Assembly: GCF_027409185.1 (NCBI RefSeq)
Contig: NC_084463.1
Coordinates: forward strand, 42,200,407-42,264,406
Reading direction: 5' to 3'
DNA: 64,000 nucleotides
From: Cynocephalus volans
Taxonomy: Eukaryota; Chordata; Mammalia; Dermoptera; Cynocephalidae
The notes beneath the pieces are model-generated. The model was not told the origin of the DNA. It ran no database searches and saw only the letters and a list, made by a program, of their open reading frames with translations. How positions within the stretch are numbered: position 1 is the stretch's first letter; each line of letters opens with the position of its first letter. Positions 34,869 through 47,479 of the stretch are shown here, piece by piece. The translations under genes and the position numbers were made by a program.

Positions 34869-34869
34869 A

Positions 34870-36180
34870 GTCTGCAATTTGGGGGGATATATTTTCTTTC
34901 ATCCCCAAGAGTTTGGGGACTTTTCAATGATCTTTCCATTACTGATTTCTAGATTGATTTCATTTCTTTGTATGAGCTCAATTATTTCAAATTTGTTGAA
35001 GTCTGTTTTATGACCTGAGATATGGCCTATATGGTCATTGGCACTCCAAAAGAAGGTATATATAAATGTTAATAATATCCTGTTTGTTGATTTGGTTGAT
35101 GTTGGTGTTTAGTTATTCCTGATTTTCTATCCTTTCTGATTTTCTGTGTAATCATTCTATCAATTAACTGAGAGAGATGTGCTATAAAGTCTCCAACTAT
35201 AATTGTGAATCTGTTTCTCCCTTCAGTTTTATCAGGTTTTGCTGCACATATTTGGCAGCTATTTTGTTGTGTGCATATATATCTAGAATTCCTTTGTCTA
35301 CTTGGTGGGCTGACCCTTTTTTCCTTATGTAATGTCTCTTTCTGTCTCTACTAATTCTCTTGTTCTGCAGTCTATATTAATATAATCACACCTGCTTTTT
35401 TTAATTAGTGTGTGATTGGTACATCTATTCCCACACATTTATTTCTAACCTTTGCATATTATTATACTTAAAGTGATTTCCTTATAAAGAGTATACAGTT
35501 GGGTCTTTTTTTTTCTTCACTCCATTCTGCAATCTTTGTCTTCTGATATATTTAAACCATTACACTTTGTGTAATTGTTGATACATTAGAGTATGTGTGT
35601 TATTTTATTTTCTGTTTTCTTTTACTTCTCTCAGTTTGCAATTTCTTTTTCCTTTTTCTTGTCTTCCTGTCGGTTACTTGAACAATTTTTTAGAATTTGA
35701 TTTTGATTTGTGTATGCAATGCTGACAGTAAATAAAAATGTGTAACTTATCACAGTCTACTGCATTGTCTTTTGCCAGTTTGAGTGAAGTATAGAAATCC
35801 TACCTACCTTTACATCCCTTTACTTTCCTTGTTGATAATTGTCTTTAAAATCTCCTCCACCCCTTGCTATCTATCATTGGTCAATGATAAATGAAATTCC
35901 ATCATTAAATTCCATCAGGAGTTGCAACTATCTCATGGATGACTATTCTACTCTTCACTGTCATACTTAATGAGAGGATGTGGATAAACTGCATTCTCTT
36001 TTCTACAATAAGCAGAATATTCTTTCAAAGCATCTACATATTTTTCATGCAATATTTTTTCCTCCATTTATTTGTAGAAATCTGTGCTTCTTGTTAAAGC
36101 ATATTATTATTCTTATCAACATCATCATCATTTTGAATGTAAGCATTTGTATCTGGGATTGATATCTTTTTAGGACCAAC
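34870..36180 (-). mobile_element. Antisense L1, 5' half (ORF2 endonuclease side and upstream)
   Basis: Text such as gatatggcctatatggtcat, agtctccaactataattgtg and acttatcacagtctactgca is typical antisense early ORF2 and upstream L1. It probably continues the L1 at 29200-31090. Confidence 0.6.
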
Positions 36181-36197
36181 ATAATTTTTTCTAAACT

Positions 36198-36199
36198 GG

Positions 36200-36274
<75 letters not shown>

Positions 36275-36306
36275 TACACACACACACATACACACACACA
36301 TATATA
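36198..36306. repeat. Compound (TA)n/(CA)n microsatellite
   Basis: TA run, then CA runs broken by CTA triplets and closing in TATATATA. Prone to length variation. Confidence 0.95.
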
Positions 36307-36309
36307 TTT

Positions 36310-37115
36310 TTAACCTGACATTGTTTGAATTCTATCTGTGGAATTTAAACTGGATGCTTTGATATTGCTGATTTGTATTTTTTTGTTCAGCTCTGAAATG
36401 CTTGAAAAAGATTAATAAGACAGGTGGTAGAAAAATGAACTCTGGCTGTGTTAATGTCACTAATTTTCCCTCCAAATAGTTGGAATCCTTGACGACTCTA
36501 GCTTGGCCCGGCCTGCAGAGAGGTCTAACTAAGTTGCAGAGAGTGTCCTGATACTTCAGCCTTGCCCCGTCAATGGACAAACAGTCCAGGGCAGCCTGAG
36601 GCAATCTGCAGAGCCCACCCCGCAAACCAATCTATTCAGATATTTGGATTTCTATTTTCTATTTGGCCCTGCTTCACCTTCAGGTTTAAGTTATAATGTC
36701 TGGCAATAAATTAAATAAAATAATAAAGTAAAATGATATACTGTGTTTTCTTCAGTTCAGCTTCTTCTGTTATTTGCATTTGCCTGATGGGGCATAAATG
36801 GAACATCATTTCTTTTATGGCCCAGCCATGGCTTTTCATGTCTTTGAATAAGAAATTTTTTCTCCATCTGATCATATCATGATATAAATTCGAGAAGATA
36901 TATATCAAATTGGTTCTTGCCCTTTGCATTTGGCCTAATTTTAGCAGGGTTTTTTTTTTTTTTCAGAATTTATGATACTGGATATTTATAATAATTCATC
37001 TAACTCAAATGTAGATAAAATTTTCTTCTTTATTTTATTATATTTTTCTATTCATTTGGGAGAGTTTTTAAAAGGAGTTAAGACAACAGCATTTTTTGAA
37101 GTCCTTACCGCTTGC
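36310..37115. other. Unassigned sequence
   Basis: No exon recognised. A moderately GC-rich patch at 36480-36610 shows no protein similarity I know. Confidence 0.45.
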
Positions 37116-37119
37116 TATA

Positions 37120-37560
37120 TGTCCTTTGTGCAAATGCTGTCCACAAAATTTGCATAGTAACTGGGGATAAAGTACGTAGGACAATAGGTAGAATCAGTTT
37201 GCTGACTACAAAAAGGAACCTAATGATCAAATACTGGCATAGCCACAGCAGGTCAGGCTACCTGCATCGCAAGACTGCCAGAGATAGTAATCATTGTCTT
37301 TAGGCATTTGGAGTTAGTGACATTACCTTGTTTCTTTGTAATTGCTTCTTGGCTTTTCCCGCTGCTTTGTGTGAAATGCTTATATAAATCTGGGCCCGAC
37401 CAGGAGGTGGCATGGGGAAACCTTTCCATGCCACTGGGTCGCCTTCCACAGATTCATCATTCTTTATGCAAGTTATCGAAATAAAATTCTTTGCTTTACG
37501 GCATGAAATTGCCTCTTTCATTTTCAGTTTCTAGATGCCCACTCAGTTTGGTGGATATTT
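37120..37560 (+). mobile_element. LTR-like element, sense
   Basis: Has a TATA box (gcttatataaatctgggc, about 37379) followed about 100 bp later by a polyadenylation signal (cgaaataaaattctttgctt, about 37480), the order seen in LTRs. A tgccactgggtcgcc stretch lies between. Ends and target duplication not defined; family unknown. Confidence 0.42.
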
Positions 37561-38783
37561 CACCTTTGGTCCACTGTTAGACACAGTGCTTACCACCTTT
37601 CCAAGAATTTCTATTCATTTAAAATATTTGTGAGATTGTGAACCCCCAAATTTGGAAGGCGATAAGTGATTATTAGGTTAACATCATTTAAAAAAGAATA
37701 TTAAGAAATAAAATAAATGTTAAAAGATATAAAACATTACTTCATTTGTGGTTTACGGTGTTACTTTAACAGATATTCAGGCAGAACACAATGAAATGGT
37801 ATAAAGAAATGACATTCTGACATCAAATGTCACCATGAAAAATTTAGCAGTTACTTCACACATATCAGAAAGAAAAAGGAGGTTAAAAAATAATGGAAAA
37901 TTTATCCTTGGATTGAAAAAATATCAAGAAAGCTAAATTGATGAGTAATATAAGAAGGTAAAATGGGCTTTTCTGATATATCCTTATGTTTGTTTTGACA
38001 TACCCTTAGAAAGTATTGGATTTTATATAAGTTTATTACTGCCTTGAGATCTTTACATTATGGACATATATATGGATATGCCTTTCACACTTAAAATAGT
38101 CACAGAACAATAGGTAACAAAAATTTTTAAAAAGACGGTCATTCATTGAAATTTTTTACTCACAAATCTTCTTAGAAAAAGAAGGTCAGCAAAAATATTT
38201 CTTTTTTCACATTCTTTCTGACACCAAACACCTCCAGCACATTAATTCTCCTTTGTGTGCATTCATAAAGCAAAGTTGCACATGAAATAAACAGGAACAT
38301 TAAATGTACAAATACATAAGCAACCATGAATACTAACGTCTACCCTGCTTTAGCATATCTATGAATTCTATTTCTGCATAACAATTAATCTATTCACGCT
38401 GTTTCAGCACCAACTTGGCAGATAAAAGAAGAGGCTTCTGCATGCTAAAATGTAAATGATCTTACTGACCAAATAACATGATATATATATTTCTTTTCCA
38501 TTAGACAATCTGGCCAGTAAAGACTAAAACAGAGTTGGAATTACAATAGCATTTTCTTTGGAATAAACTGAAAACCTCTTCCCTCAATGAAAAGAAACAC
38601 TATAACCACCTTACTAGAAATCTGATAAGATAAGGTTACACAGCAGGTCAAGTCACTCCTGTAGTCTGAAACATGATTTATAACGCATGTCTTCTGTCAA
38701 AAATCTATTAATGCAGACATATTCCCAGTCCTCCATTGTGAGTTCAGTAATGGGGTTTTACCCAACTGATCTTAGTCTTGCAG
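37561..38783. other. AT-rich, nothing recognised
   Basis: No gene or clear repeat on either strand. Confidence 0.45.
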
Positions 38784-38798
38784 TGGTTTAGGGGTTTC

Positions 38799-41079
38799 TT
38801 TTCTTTTTTTTTTTCCCTTCCAAATTTTATTTTATTTTGTCACTATACAATGTGGTTGGTTATTGTGGCCCATTACCGAAACCTCCCTCCCTCCTCCTTG
38901 TCCCCCACCCTCCCAACAACCTCATATCTGTTTGCTTGTTGTATCAACTTCAAGGAATTGTGATTGTTGTGTCTTCTTCTCCAACCCCCCGGATTTTTGT
39001 GTATTTATTTATTTATTTATTTTTAGCTCCCACAAATAAGTGAGAACATGTGATATTTCTATTTCTGCGCCTGACTCGTTTCACTTAATATAATTCTCTC
39101 TAGGTCCATCTGTGTTGTTGCAAATGGCAGTATTTCATTCTTTTTTATAGCTGAGTAGTATTCCATTGTGTAGATATACCACATTTTCTGTATCCACTCA
39201 TCTGATGATTGACATTTGGGCTGGTTCCAGCTCTTAGCTATTGTAAAGAGTTCTGCATTGAACATTGGGGAACAGGTATACCTTCGACTTGATGATTTCC
39301 ATTGCTCTGGGTATATTCCCAGCAGTGGGATAGCTGGGTCATATGGTAGATCTATCTGCAATTGTTTGAGGAAACTCCATACCATTTTCCATAGAGGCTG
39401 CACCATTTTGCAGTCCCACCAACAATGTATGAGAGTTCCTTTTTCTCCACAAACTCGCCAGCATTTATCATTCACAGTGTTTTGGATATTAGCCATCTTA
39501 ACTGGGGTGAGATGGTATCTCAGTGTGGTTTTGATTTGCATTTCCCAAATGCCGAGTGATGTTGAGCATTTTTTCATATGTATGTTGGCCATTGGTATAT
39601 TTGAAAAATGCCTATTTAGCTCTTTTGCCCATTTTTTAATTGGATTGCTTGTTTTTTTCTTGTAAAGTTGTTTGAGCTCCTTGTGTATTCTGGATATTAA
39701 TCCTTTGTCAGATGTATATTTTGCAAATATTTTCTCTCACTCTGTTGGTGGTCTTTTAACTCTGTTAATTGTTTCTTTTGCTGTGCAGAAGTTTTTAGTT
39801 TGATATACCATTTGTTTATTTTTCCTTTGGTTGCCCGTCCTTTTGGGGTCGTATTCATGAAGTCTGTGTCCAGTCCTACTTCCTGAAGTGTTTCTCCTAT
39901 GTTTTCTTTAAGAAATTTTATTGTTTCAGGGTGTATATTTAATTCTTTAATCCATTTTGAGTTGACTTTAGTGTATGGCAAAAAGTATGGGTCTAGTTTC
40001 ATTCTTCTGCATATTGATATCCAGTTCTCCCAGCACCATTTGCTAAAGAGGCAGTCTCTCCCCCAGTGTATAGGCTTGGTGCCTTTGTCAAGGATCAGAT
40101 GACTGTAGGTGTGTGGCTTGATGTCTGGATTCTCTATTCTATTGCATTGATCAGTGTGTCTGTTTTTATGCCTGTACCATGCTGTTTTGGTTATTATAGC
40201 TTTGTAGTATAGTTTAAAGTCAGGTAGTGTCATGCCTCCAGCTTTATTTTTTTTGCTGAGCATTGCTTTTGCTATGCGTGGTCTTTTGTTATTCCATATA
40301 AATATCTGGAATGCATTTTCCAATTCTGAGAAAAATGGACCATATGATCATCTCTATAGATGCTGAAAAAGTATTTGATAAAATTCAACATTCATTCATG
40401 ACAAAGACCCTCTATAAGTTAGGTATAGATGGAAAGTATCTCAACATAATTAAAGCCATATATGATAGACCCACTGTCAATATCATCCTGAACAGGGAAA
40501 AACTGAAACCTTTTCCTTTAAGAACAGGCACTAGACAAGGATGCCCACTCTCACCACTCCTATTCAACATAGTGTTGGAAGTGCTAGCTAGAGCAATCAG
40601 AAAAAAGAAGGAAATAAAGGGCATCCAGATTGGAAAAGATGAAGTCAAACTTTTCCTGTTTGCAGATGACATGATCCTATATATCGAACAGCCTAAAGCC
40701 TGTACAAAAAAACTCTTGGAGTTGATATATGATTTCAGCAAAGTAGCAGGATACAAAATCAACACACAAAAATCGGTAGCATTTCTATTCTCCAATAGTG
40801 AACATGCAGAAAGAGAAATCAAGAAAGCTTGCCCATTTACAATAGCAACCAAAAAAATAAAATACTTAGGAATTGAGCTAACCAAGGATGTGAAAAATCT
40901 CTATAATGCGAACTACAAACCACTGTTGAGAGAAATTAGAGAGGATACAAGAAGATGGAAAGATATCCCATGCTCTTGGATTGGAAGAATCAACACTGTG
41001 AAAATGTCCATACTACCCAAAGTGATATACAAATTCAATGCAGTCCCCATCAAAATTCCAATGTCGTTTTTCTCAGAAA
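38799..41079 (-). mobile_element. Young-looking L1 insertion with 5' inversion (twin-priming structure)
   Basis: Flanked by a 15-bp target duplication, tggtttaggggtttc (38784-38798) and tggtttaggtgtttc (41080-41094), with one mismatch. A T-rich tract at 38799 marks the 3' poly(A) of a minus-strand insertion. From there to about 40335 the L1 is antisense: 3' UTR, then ORF2 C-terminus with long open stretches, including [18 protein letters not shown]. At 40335/40336 orientation flips. 40336-41079 is sense ORF2 reverse transcriptase with [19 protein letters not shown] and the catalytic FADDMILY, open for about 250 codons. The two arms overlap by the 12-bp tttttctcagaa, normal for this mechanism. 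The 5' end is truncated within RT, so it cannot be active. Confidence 0.92.
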
Positions 41080-41094
41080 TGGTTTAGGTGTTTC

Positions 41095-42245
41095 AAATGA
41101 ACATTTGCTACATCAGTTTATCATATGTGGACCAGGAGTTGGCTTAGTCTAATAAATCTAGGCTTGTAATTATTTCTGAAGCTATGTTATAATGTTCCAA
41201 GTCCATGCAGCAAATCTCTTTTAAAGCCCTATCCTGCCCATTTGATAAAACTTGGTCATGTCAAACCGAATGTGAAAACAAGCCTCCAAATCCTAACCCT
41301 CTTCCTGTTTTCACCTTTTCAATATATTGTGAGAAATTTTATTCCCGTTTCCATCACATGTGCACTCGCTCCAGTAGTTTTTCATTTGTTCAGTCAATCA
41401 AAACGATACTTTTTCAAGTTTTAGATGAGATAGATCAATAACCCTTAGCATTTAAAAAAATTATGTCTAATGGAAATTAGGAATGAATAATATACATAAA
41501 GTATAATAATATCTTCAGCAGCTGTAACAGCAAGGTTACATGAAAGCATGATCAAAGAAGCTTTCTGAGGGGCTATCAGATATGTAAGACAGTACTTTAT
41601 TTAGGAATATATTTTAGGGTTGAAAATTAAATTGAAATTCCCAGGGCACACGATGGGGGAAGGATAAGACATTCTTAGTAGGAAAATAATGTGTAAGGAC
41701 ACAGAGTGGCAAAATATCATGAAATGGTAACAAGTATCTGGTATGGTGGAATAGCAGGTAACATACAGAAGTGTGACTGAAAAAGTAGGCAGATGCCAGA
41801 TTATAAAATATATTTAATGAACAAATGTGTTACAAAGACAAGGTTCTCTGTAATCTAGAAAGAGTTTTTGCCATTGAGGGAGAAACAGGTAGACAAATTT
41901 TCAAAGAGTGCACAGGTGGAGCTGTAGTTAAGAAGTTCTGTTTCTTAAGATGGGTAGCACATTTGTGGAACATTATTTGATTTTAATACTTTATAACAGT
42001 GACATATATTCTAAATTTTAAGTATTATATAATAAAACATGTAAAAGTGAATAAACACAATACTGTATCCCACAGATATGGCAATCCATTATGTTTCAAT
42101 TAAAAAAATAAAGGTGAATAACATTTAAAAATAAGATACTTGAAAATGTTACAGGTAAATTTCAAAAACTAAATTATAAAATATTTTAAATGAATTAGAT
42201 GGGAGAGACAAAAGACAAGAGCTAATGCAACATTTGAAGTGAGAA
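41095..42245. other. AT-rich, no gene recognised
   Basis: Only a weak L1 3'-tail-like piece near 42040-42115 (caatactgtatcccacagat). Otherwise nothing identified. Confidence 0.4.
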
Positions 42246-42259
42246 AGAATGAGAGATTT

Positions 42260-42479
42260 TTAAAAAATTGTTTTCTGAATTGAATCATAATTGATTACAC
42301 ATATTTATGCAGTACAGAGTTGACTACCAATATTTGTGTACAGTATGTGATGATCAAATCAATATTATTAGCATGTTCATCATTACAATCATAATTATTC
42401 TTTTGTGTTCCTTACTCAGTTATACCCCAGCCCACTGTCCATCCCCTTTTCCCACCTCTAATAAAGTGTAGGTCTGTTC
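42260..42479 (-). mobile_element. Short 5'-truncated L1 3' end, antisense
   Basis: About 220 bp of antisense L1 3' UTR (attgaatcataattgattac, ccatccccttttcccacctc). It is flanked by the exact 14-bp duplication agaatgagagattt (42246-42259 and 42480-42493). Confidence 0.85.
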
Positions 42480-42602
42480 AGAATGAGAGATTTAACAGGG
42501 AGATGAACTCCAGGCACAAGAAGAAGCCAGGTTTAGTAAATGGTAAGGAAAACAACATAATTAGGCTGCCCCCAAATTTAAGGTCAGAGGGACTCTCATA
42601 AA

Positions 42603-42658
42603 GTGTTAAACACTGATGACAATTTGATCATTAGTGTTAAACACTGATGACAATTTGA
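42603..42658. repeat. 31-bp tandem duplication
   Basis: gtgttaaacactgatgacaa followed by tttga occurs twice, at 42603 and 42634, without a mismatch. Confidence 0.9.
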
Positions 42659-42659
42659 A

Positions 42660-43070
42660 CAGAAAACATACAATTGGATTTTTAAACTCTGGGTCCCTTG
42701 GTCAACTTTGCCATGGCATTTTTGTAGCTTGGTAGAGGCTGACTCCATACTGCAGTGGGGGTTCAAGAGCGTCTACACTGGAGTGAGTTAGAGGCGGTGA
42801 TTTGATTTGAAGGGAAGAAACTAGGGCTCTTGTCTAGATGTTATGACTGGAGAGAAAGCACATTATTTTAAGAGTGTCTGTTACAGGTCAATCAAATGAT
42901 TACATTCTTAAGATGCTTTTATTTACATAATTTAAAATGCCAATTCTGAACAAGAATTATTATCATTCACATTATTCTTCAGTGTAATTTTAGGAGGTGC
43001 TGCTGAAAAGGGGGATGCACTTATGGCACTAAAACAATTGAGGAGGAGTCAGGATATAAGAAGAGTGAGT
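42660..43070. other. No gene or named repeat recognised
   Basis: Ordinary AT-rich intergenic text. Confidence 0.4.
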
Positions 43071-43074
43071 GAGA

Positions 43075-43310
43075 GACGATAGAGCGCAATGATTAAAATT
43101 ACAGATTTTGGAGCTAGTTTCTCTAGATTGAATTCTGCTTCCACCACTCACTGAATGCAGTTAAGCGAGTTAATGACTTCTCTGTTCTTCAGTTTTTAAC
43201 TGTAAAGATACTACCTATCGCATAGCACTGTTAGGATTAAAAAAGTTAGTATAATAAATGCAAAATACAGAACATTATCTGTCATGTAGTACTCTATGGT
43301 AATTATTAAT
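43075..43310 (+). mobile_element. MIR SINE, sense
   Basis: Follows the MIR consensus: agagcgcaatgattaaaatt, ttggagctagtttctctaga, ttccaccactcactgaatgc, gttaatgacttctctgttct and gcatagcactgttaggatta. Confidence 0.8.
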
Positions 43311-43314
43311 ATTT

Positions 43315-45080
43315 TAGTGCAATAGTGAAGAGATTGTAGTCCCTTATTCTTTCTTGCTGCAGTCTATATAGGAAAGAATTATTATGCTGTACTTGTAAAG
43401 AAGACACATGGATGGCTGTATCATTTTAACGTCGCATGGGAACACTGCGATAGTTACCATGGAAAGATTATTTAATTTACTAGGGGAATATACCTATGTA
43501 TGATTTACCATTTCTATTGATTAGGGACTAAACTCTTTGAAATTACATAATAACTTGCAAAAGATTGATTGCTGTAAATGGTTTCTGCCCTGTGAGAAAG
43601 ATAAACCCTAATGTTTAAAGTTTTATTGCTTGATGTAACATTAACTAGTTTTGTCTCTCACTTTACAAACTTATTTCAGCTTTCTTTTTCATAATGACTT
43701 TGGTCTCTTTTAACTTATATTACCATCCTGCTGGTACTCTCATTCATCAGATAAATATAAGATAAATAAATTATGCCTAATATATAGTTTTGTGAGTTAT
43801 GGCTTTTACTTTGCATTACAGCCATATTTTAACTCTTTTAAAACGTATACCAACTTGTTTATAAGTCAACCAGCTACTTTCCCACCTCGTATAACAATAT
43901 TAAGCCAATATAAAATAACCCTTAGTAAGAAATTTGTTCGTATTTGAAATTAACTGATCCCTATCTGGATAAGAAAATATTATTACAATATTTGGGTAGC
44001 TTATTTCTTAAAACCCCAGGAATAGTCAAGCTGCCTGTAGTCCCTTGGGCAATCATTGCTTCTATATTTTGTTCTAGGATATGAAGGCCTGGGACTTACT
44101 GTGCCCTAAAGCTTAGACATCATTCTGTAGTTTGCTTTCCTCTTCATGCCTATTGAAAAATTTGAGGACTAGCATTTTTTTTCTGTCTATCTAAATCCTA
44201 AGGGACACTACCATTAAGAATTTACTTAGAATTGATAAACAGCATGTTTTCTGTTTTGAACTCTGCACAAGTCTGTCTTTCACTGTCTGTGTAGGATCTT
44301 CTTGAACGACGATTCCAGATGAGACTCAGATCAAACTAACCTTCTAAATTTAATTTTGGACTTATTCTGTGATCTACTTACTCTCCCTTAGACAGCATGT
44401 CTTGAGATATTAGTGCAGAATGAGGGAAAGTACGAGGAGCAGAAGGTAGAAGATAGGCCACTATTCCTTAATTCCTGACTACTGAAAATTCCTTGTAAAT
44501 CTGATCTCCGGCCAAATATTTCTGTTGTTATTGAAAGGGCTTAGAGCCAACTAAGCTGAGCCACCTCCCTTCAGTCCTTTCTTATTGTTAATCATTATTG
44601 TTAACCTGAAAATTGTGTTGTGAAGTGGTTGAAGACTGAGAAGTGAAAAGAGAGAAAAGCATATTGTTTAGATTGGGTCAGTGCAAAAAAAAGTTGACAA
44701 TTTAGGAAAGAAGATATTTAATTTAAAAAAATTCTAATTGTAGAGGAGGGTTGAGATCCAGAAGACAAGTGGAAGAAAAAGAACACCTGTTCTTCAGGAT
44801 TGGAGGTAAGCCTAGGTGTCTTAATGAAAAATGTAAAGATACTCTTCACTAGCTTGCAGTTTATAGCACTTAAAACACTTTACATATATGGTTCCTATTT
44901 GATATGTATTGAAACCATTATCCCATATTATTTTTCTTAAACTTGTGGGTAAAATATCTGCCTTCCCTGGTCCTTTTTTTAAAAATAATTTTTAAAAGTT
45001 ATCTTCATTTTTGAATAATATATTTGTTTAATAAGGTAATAATATGATTGTAGTCTTATAAGTATAGCTTAAGGCTTGAT
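43315..45080. other. AT-rich, no gene recognised
   Basis: No exon, RNA gene or clear repeat identified. Confidence 0.4.
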
Positions 45081-45084
45081 ACAT

Positions 45085-45300
45085 AGCGGTTAATACTTGC
45101 ACTCTAGATTCAAATTCAAGATTTACAATTCATTAGCTGAGTGGCTTTGGGCAAACTACTTAACTTTATTGTACTTTGGTTTTCTTATCTGTAAAATGAG
45201 AAAAATAATTTTACCTGTCTTATAGGGATGTCACACTAATGTATGTAAAGCCTTTGTAGCAAGCATAGGAAAAATACCCAATAACTGTAGTAGCATTATT
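45085..45300 (+). mobile_element. MIR SINE, sense
   Basis: cattagctgagtggctttgg, gcaaactacttaacttt, ttcttatctgtaaaatgaga and cttatagggatgtcacacta match MIR in order. Confidence 0.82.
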
Positions 45301-45521
45301 TCATGTCAGGCCCTTTGTATTCAGAAATTGTGTTAATAGTTCCATTTTCTATAGCAGGTTAGTAGCTAAAGATATTAGATGCAATGAATATAAATTTTAA
45401 AAATTTTAAAAATCAAATTTAAGCATATGATTAAATGACTGTATTATTAAATGCATTATGTTATAGGTATGTAATTAAAATATGCCAAAAATCTTGTGTA
45501 TATGTGTACATGTGTGTATTT

Positions 45522-45662
45522 TTGTGTGTGTAATGTGTGTGTGTATATATATATACATATATGTGTGTGTACTTCAAAAAGTTCATGAAAGATTTGTATT
45601 ATCTTTTAATTCCATTTGTCCACAACCTTTTTGAAGTACACGTGTGTGTGTGTGTGAGTGTG
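45522..45662. repeat. TG/TA microsatellites flanking a MITE
   Basis: tgtgtgtgtatatatatata lies to the left and a (TG)n run to the right of the mariner-type copy at 45566-45642. Confidence 0.85.
45566..45642 (+). mobile_element. Mariner-type MITE copy 4
   Basis: Arms gtacttcaaaaagttcatga and cctttttgaagtacac with core tattatcttttaattccatt. Good palindrome. Confidence 0.8.
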
Positions 45663-46135
45663 TGTAATTCTAATGGCTTTGTGTTTAAATGTTATTAATA
45701 TTTTAACCTTAACACATTGTGGTGCTGTAAAGGGACTAGTTATTATGCTTAACTTGGCTAAAATAGATAAGAGATTTTATCTGTTTAATCATCTTTATTC
45801 TGACATTTTTATTCTAAGAAACAATTCCTATTTTTTCTTCAAATGTGATAATAAACAGTAGCTTTCAAATGTATGTTTTGTATTGCTTTTTAAATGAAGT
45901 AAATATGCGTGCTGTAGTCTTTCCAAAGACCTGCTTTAAAAGAAAGAAACACATACAAAAACTTGAGTCGATGTCTTGGGAAAGTGACTAATCATAAAAA
46001 TTATTAATTTAAGTAACAATAAAATAGTAAAATACAGTCTGTATGCATTCTTAATAAATGGTGGGCTTCCTTTCAAGTAAGTCTACAGAGCATGTCCATT
46101 CCCTTTTAAACCAACATAATATTCTAAAGGTTGTA
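45663..46135. other. No gene recognised
   Basis: AT-rich text between the MITE and an L1 3' end. No exon or named repeat seen. Confidence 0.4.
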
Positions 46136-46139
46136 AATA

Positions 46140-46985
46140 TTACCTCAATGGACAATTGTAGTTTTTGACTCACTATTATCAAAAAGAGAATAACAAATGC
46201 TTGTGAGGATGTGGAGAAATGTGAACCCTCGTACAGTGTTGTAAGACTGTAAACTAGTACGGCCATTACGGAAAACAGTATAGAGGTTTCTCAAACAGCT
46301 GCAGATAGAACTACAACACAATCCAGCAATCCCACTGCTGGGCATGTACCCAAAGGAATGGAAATCATCATGTTAAAGGGATACGTACACTGCCATGTTT
46401 ATCACAGCTCTATTTACAATAGCCAAGATATGGCACCAAACTAAATTTCCAGTGATCAATGAGCGGGTAAGGAAAATGTAGCATATATTCCCAATAGAAT
46501 ACTACTCAGCCATAAAAAAGAATAGAATTCTGCTTTCATAAAAACATGGATGAGCTTAGAGAAAATTATGTTAAGTGATATAAGCCAGGTTCAGAGAAAT
46601 AAATACCACATGCCCTCACTCATAAATGGGAACAAAAGAAAGAAAATGAAGGAAGGAAGGAAGGAAGGAAAGAGAGAAAGATTAGAAGAAAGAAAGAGAA
46701 AGAGACAGAAAGGAAGGAAGGAAAATAACAGAAAAGAAAGGACAATCACAAGCATATATTGAACTTTCAGAAAGAGAGAACAACTGTGGTTACTAAAGGT
46801 GGGAAAGGGAGAGAGGAAGGGAGCTTAGGGAGAAATTAGTTAATAGACACAAAAAATAATAGCAATGATGTATTGGCTAATTATCCTGATTTGATCATCG
46901 AATATTGTACATAAATATTGATGGTCAACTCTGTACCCCCAAAATATGTATAATGCATGTTTCAGTAAAAAGCAAAATAAAGTAA
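46140..46985 (+). mobile_element. L1 LINE 3' end, sense
   Basis: Late ORF2 and 3' UTR: atccagcaatcccactgctg, aatagaatactactcagcca and catgccctcactcataaatg, ending near cagtaaaaagcaaaataaag. Contains an expanded GGAA-rich purine tract (about 46647-46740). Confidence 0.85.
46647..46740. repeat. (GGAA)n-rich purine tract
   Basis: Repeated gaaggaaggaaggaaggaag and gaaag units inside the L1 3' UTR. Confidence 0.9.
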
Positions 46986-47479
46986 CCTAAGTAATTCTAC
47001 CTGTTTAGTTTGATTTGAGGAGATACTTTCAAACATCCTAGACCCTGTGTTTTCTGTGATGTGAATATCCAGATATCCAGATTCCAGGGCAGCAGACTGC
47101 CCACAGCTAAGCAGTCAGATTTATATCTGAAGAAAAGTTTAGGGACGAGTATATTTAGCAAGTCAGGCACTTACTGATCAGATGGTATAAAAAAGGCATA
47201 TATTTAATATCAAGATTTTTAAACAATGTGGGAAAACTAATTACAATTATGCTAATAGTCCAAGTTAAAATAAAATAATTATTATATCACTACTATAAAA
47301 AAGCTCCTGAGCAACTGGGAAATAAGAATCTCTATTCTCATAGAATTTCAGGAAAATTCTTCTTTGGAGACAAACATGTTGAGGTGGAACTTACTCATTT
47401 TTTATTGAAATTTTTGAGAAGGCTCACTGGCAGGAAGAACAGTAAGCCTAAGAAATGAGGTAGCAAAAGTCTCATTTAG

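Noticed and set aside
40311..41087. 258-codon plus-strand open frame as a host gene
   Set aside because: It is L1 reverse transcriptase (FADD motif) from the inverted arm of a truncated insertion, with an accidental start codon.
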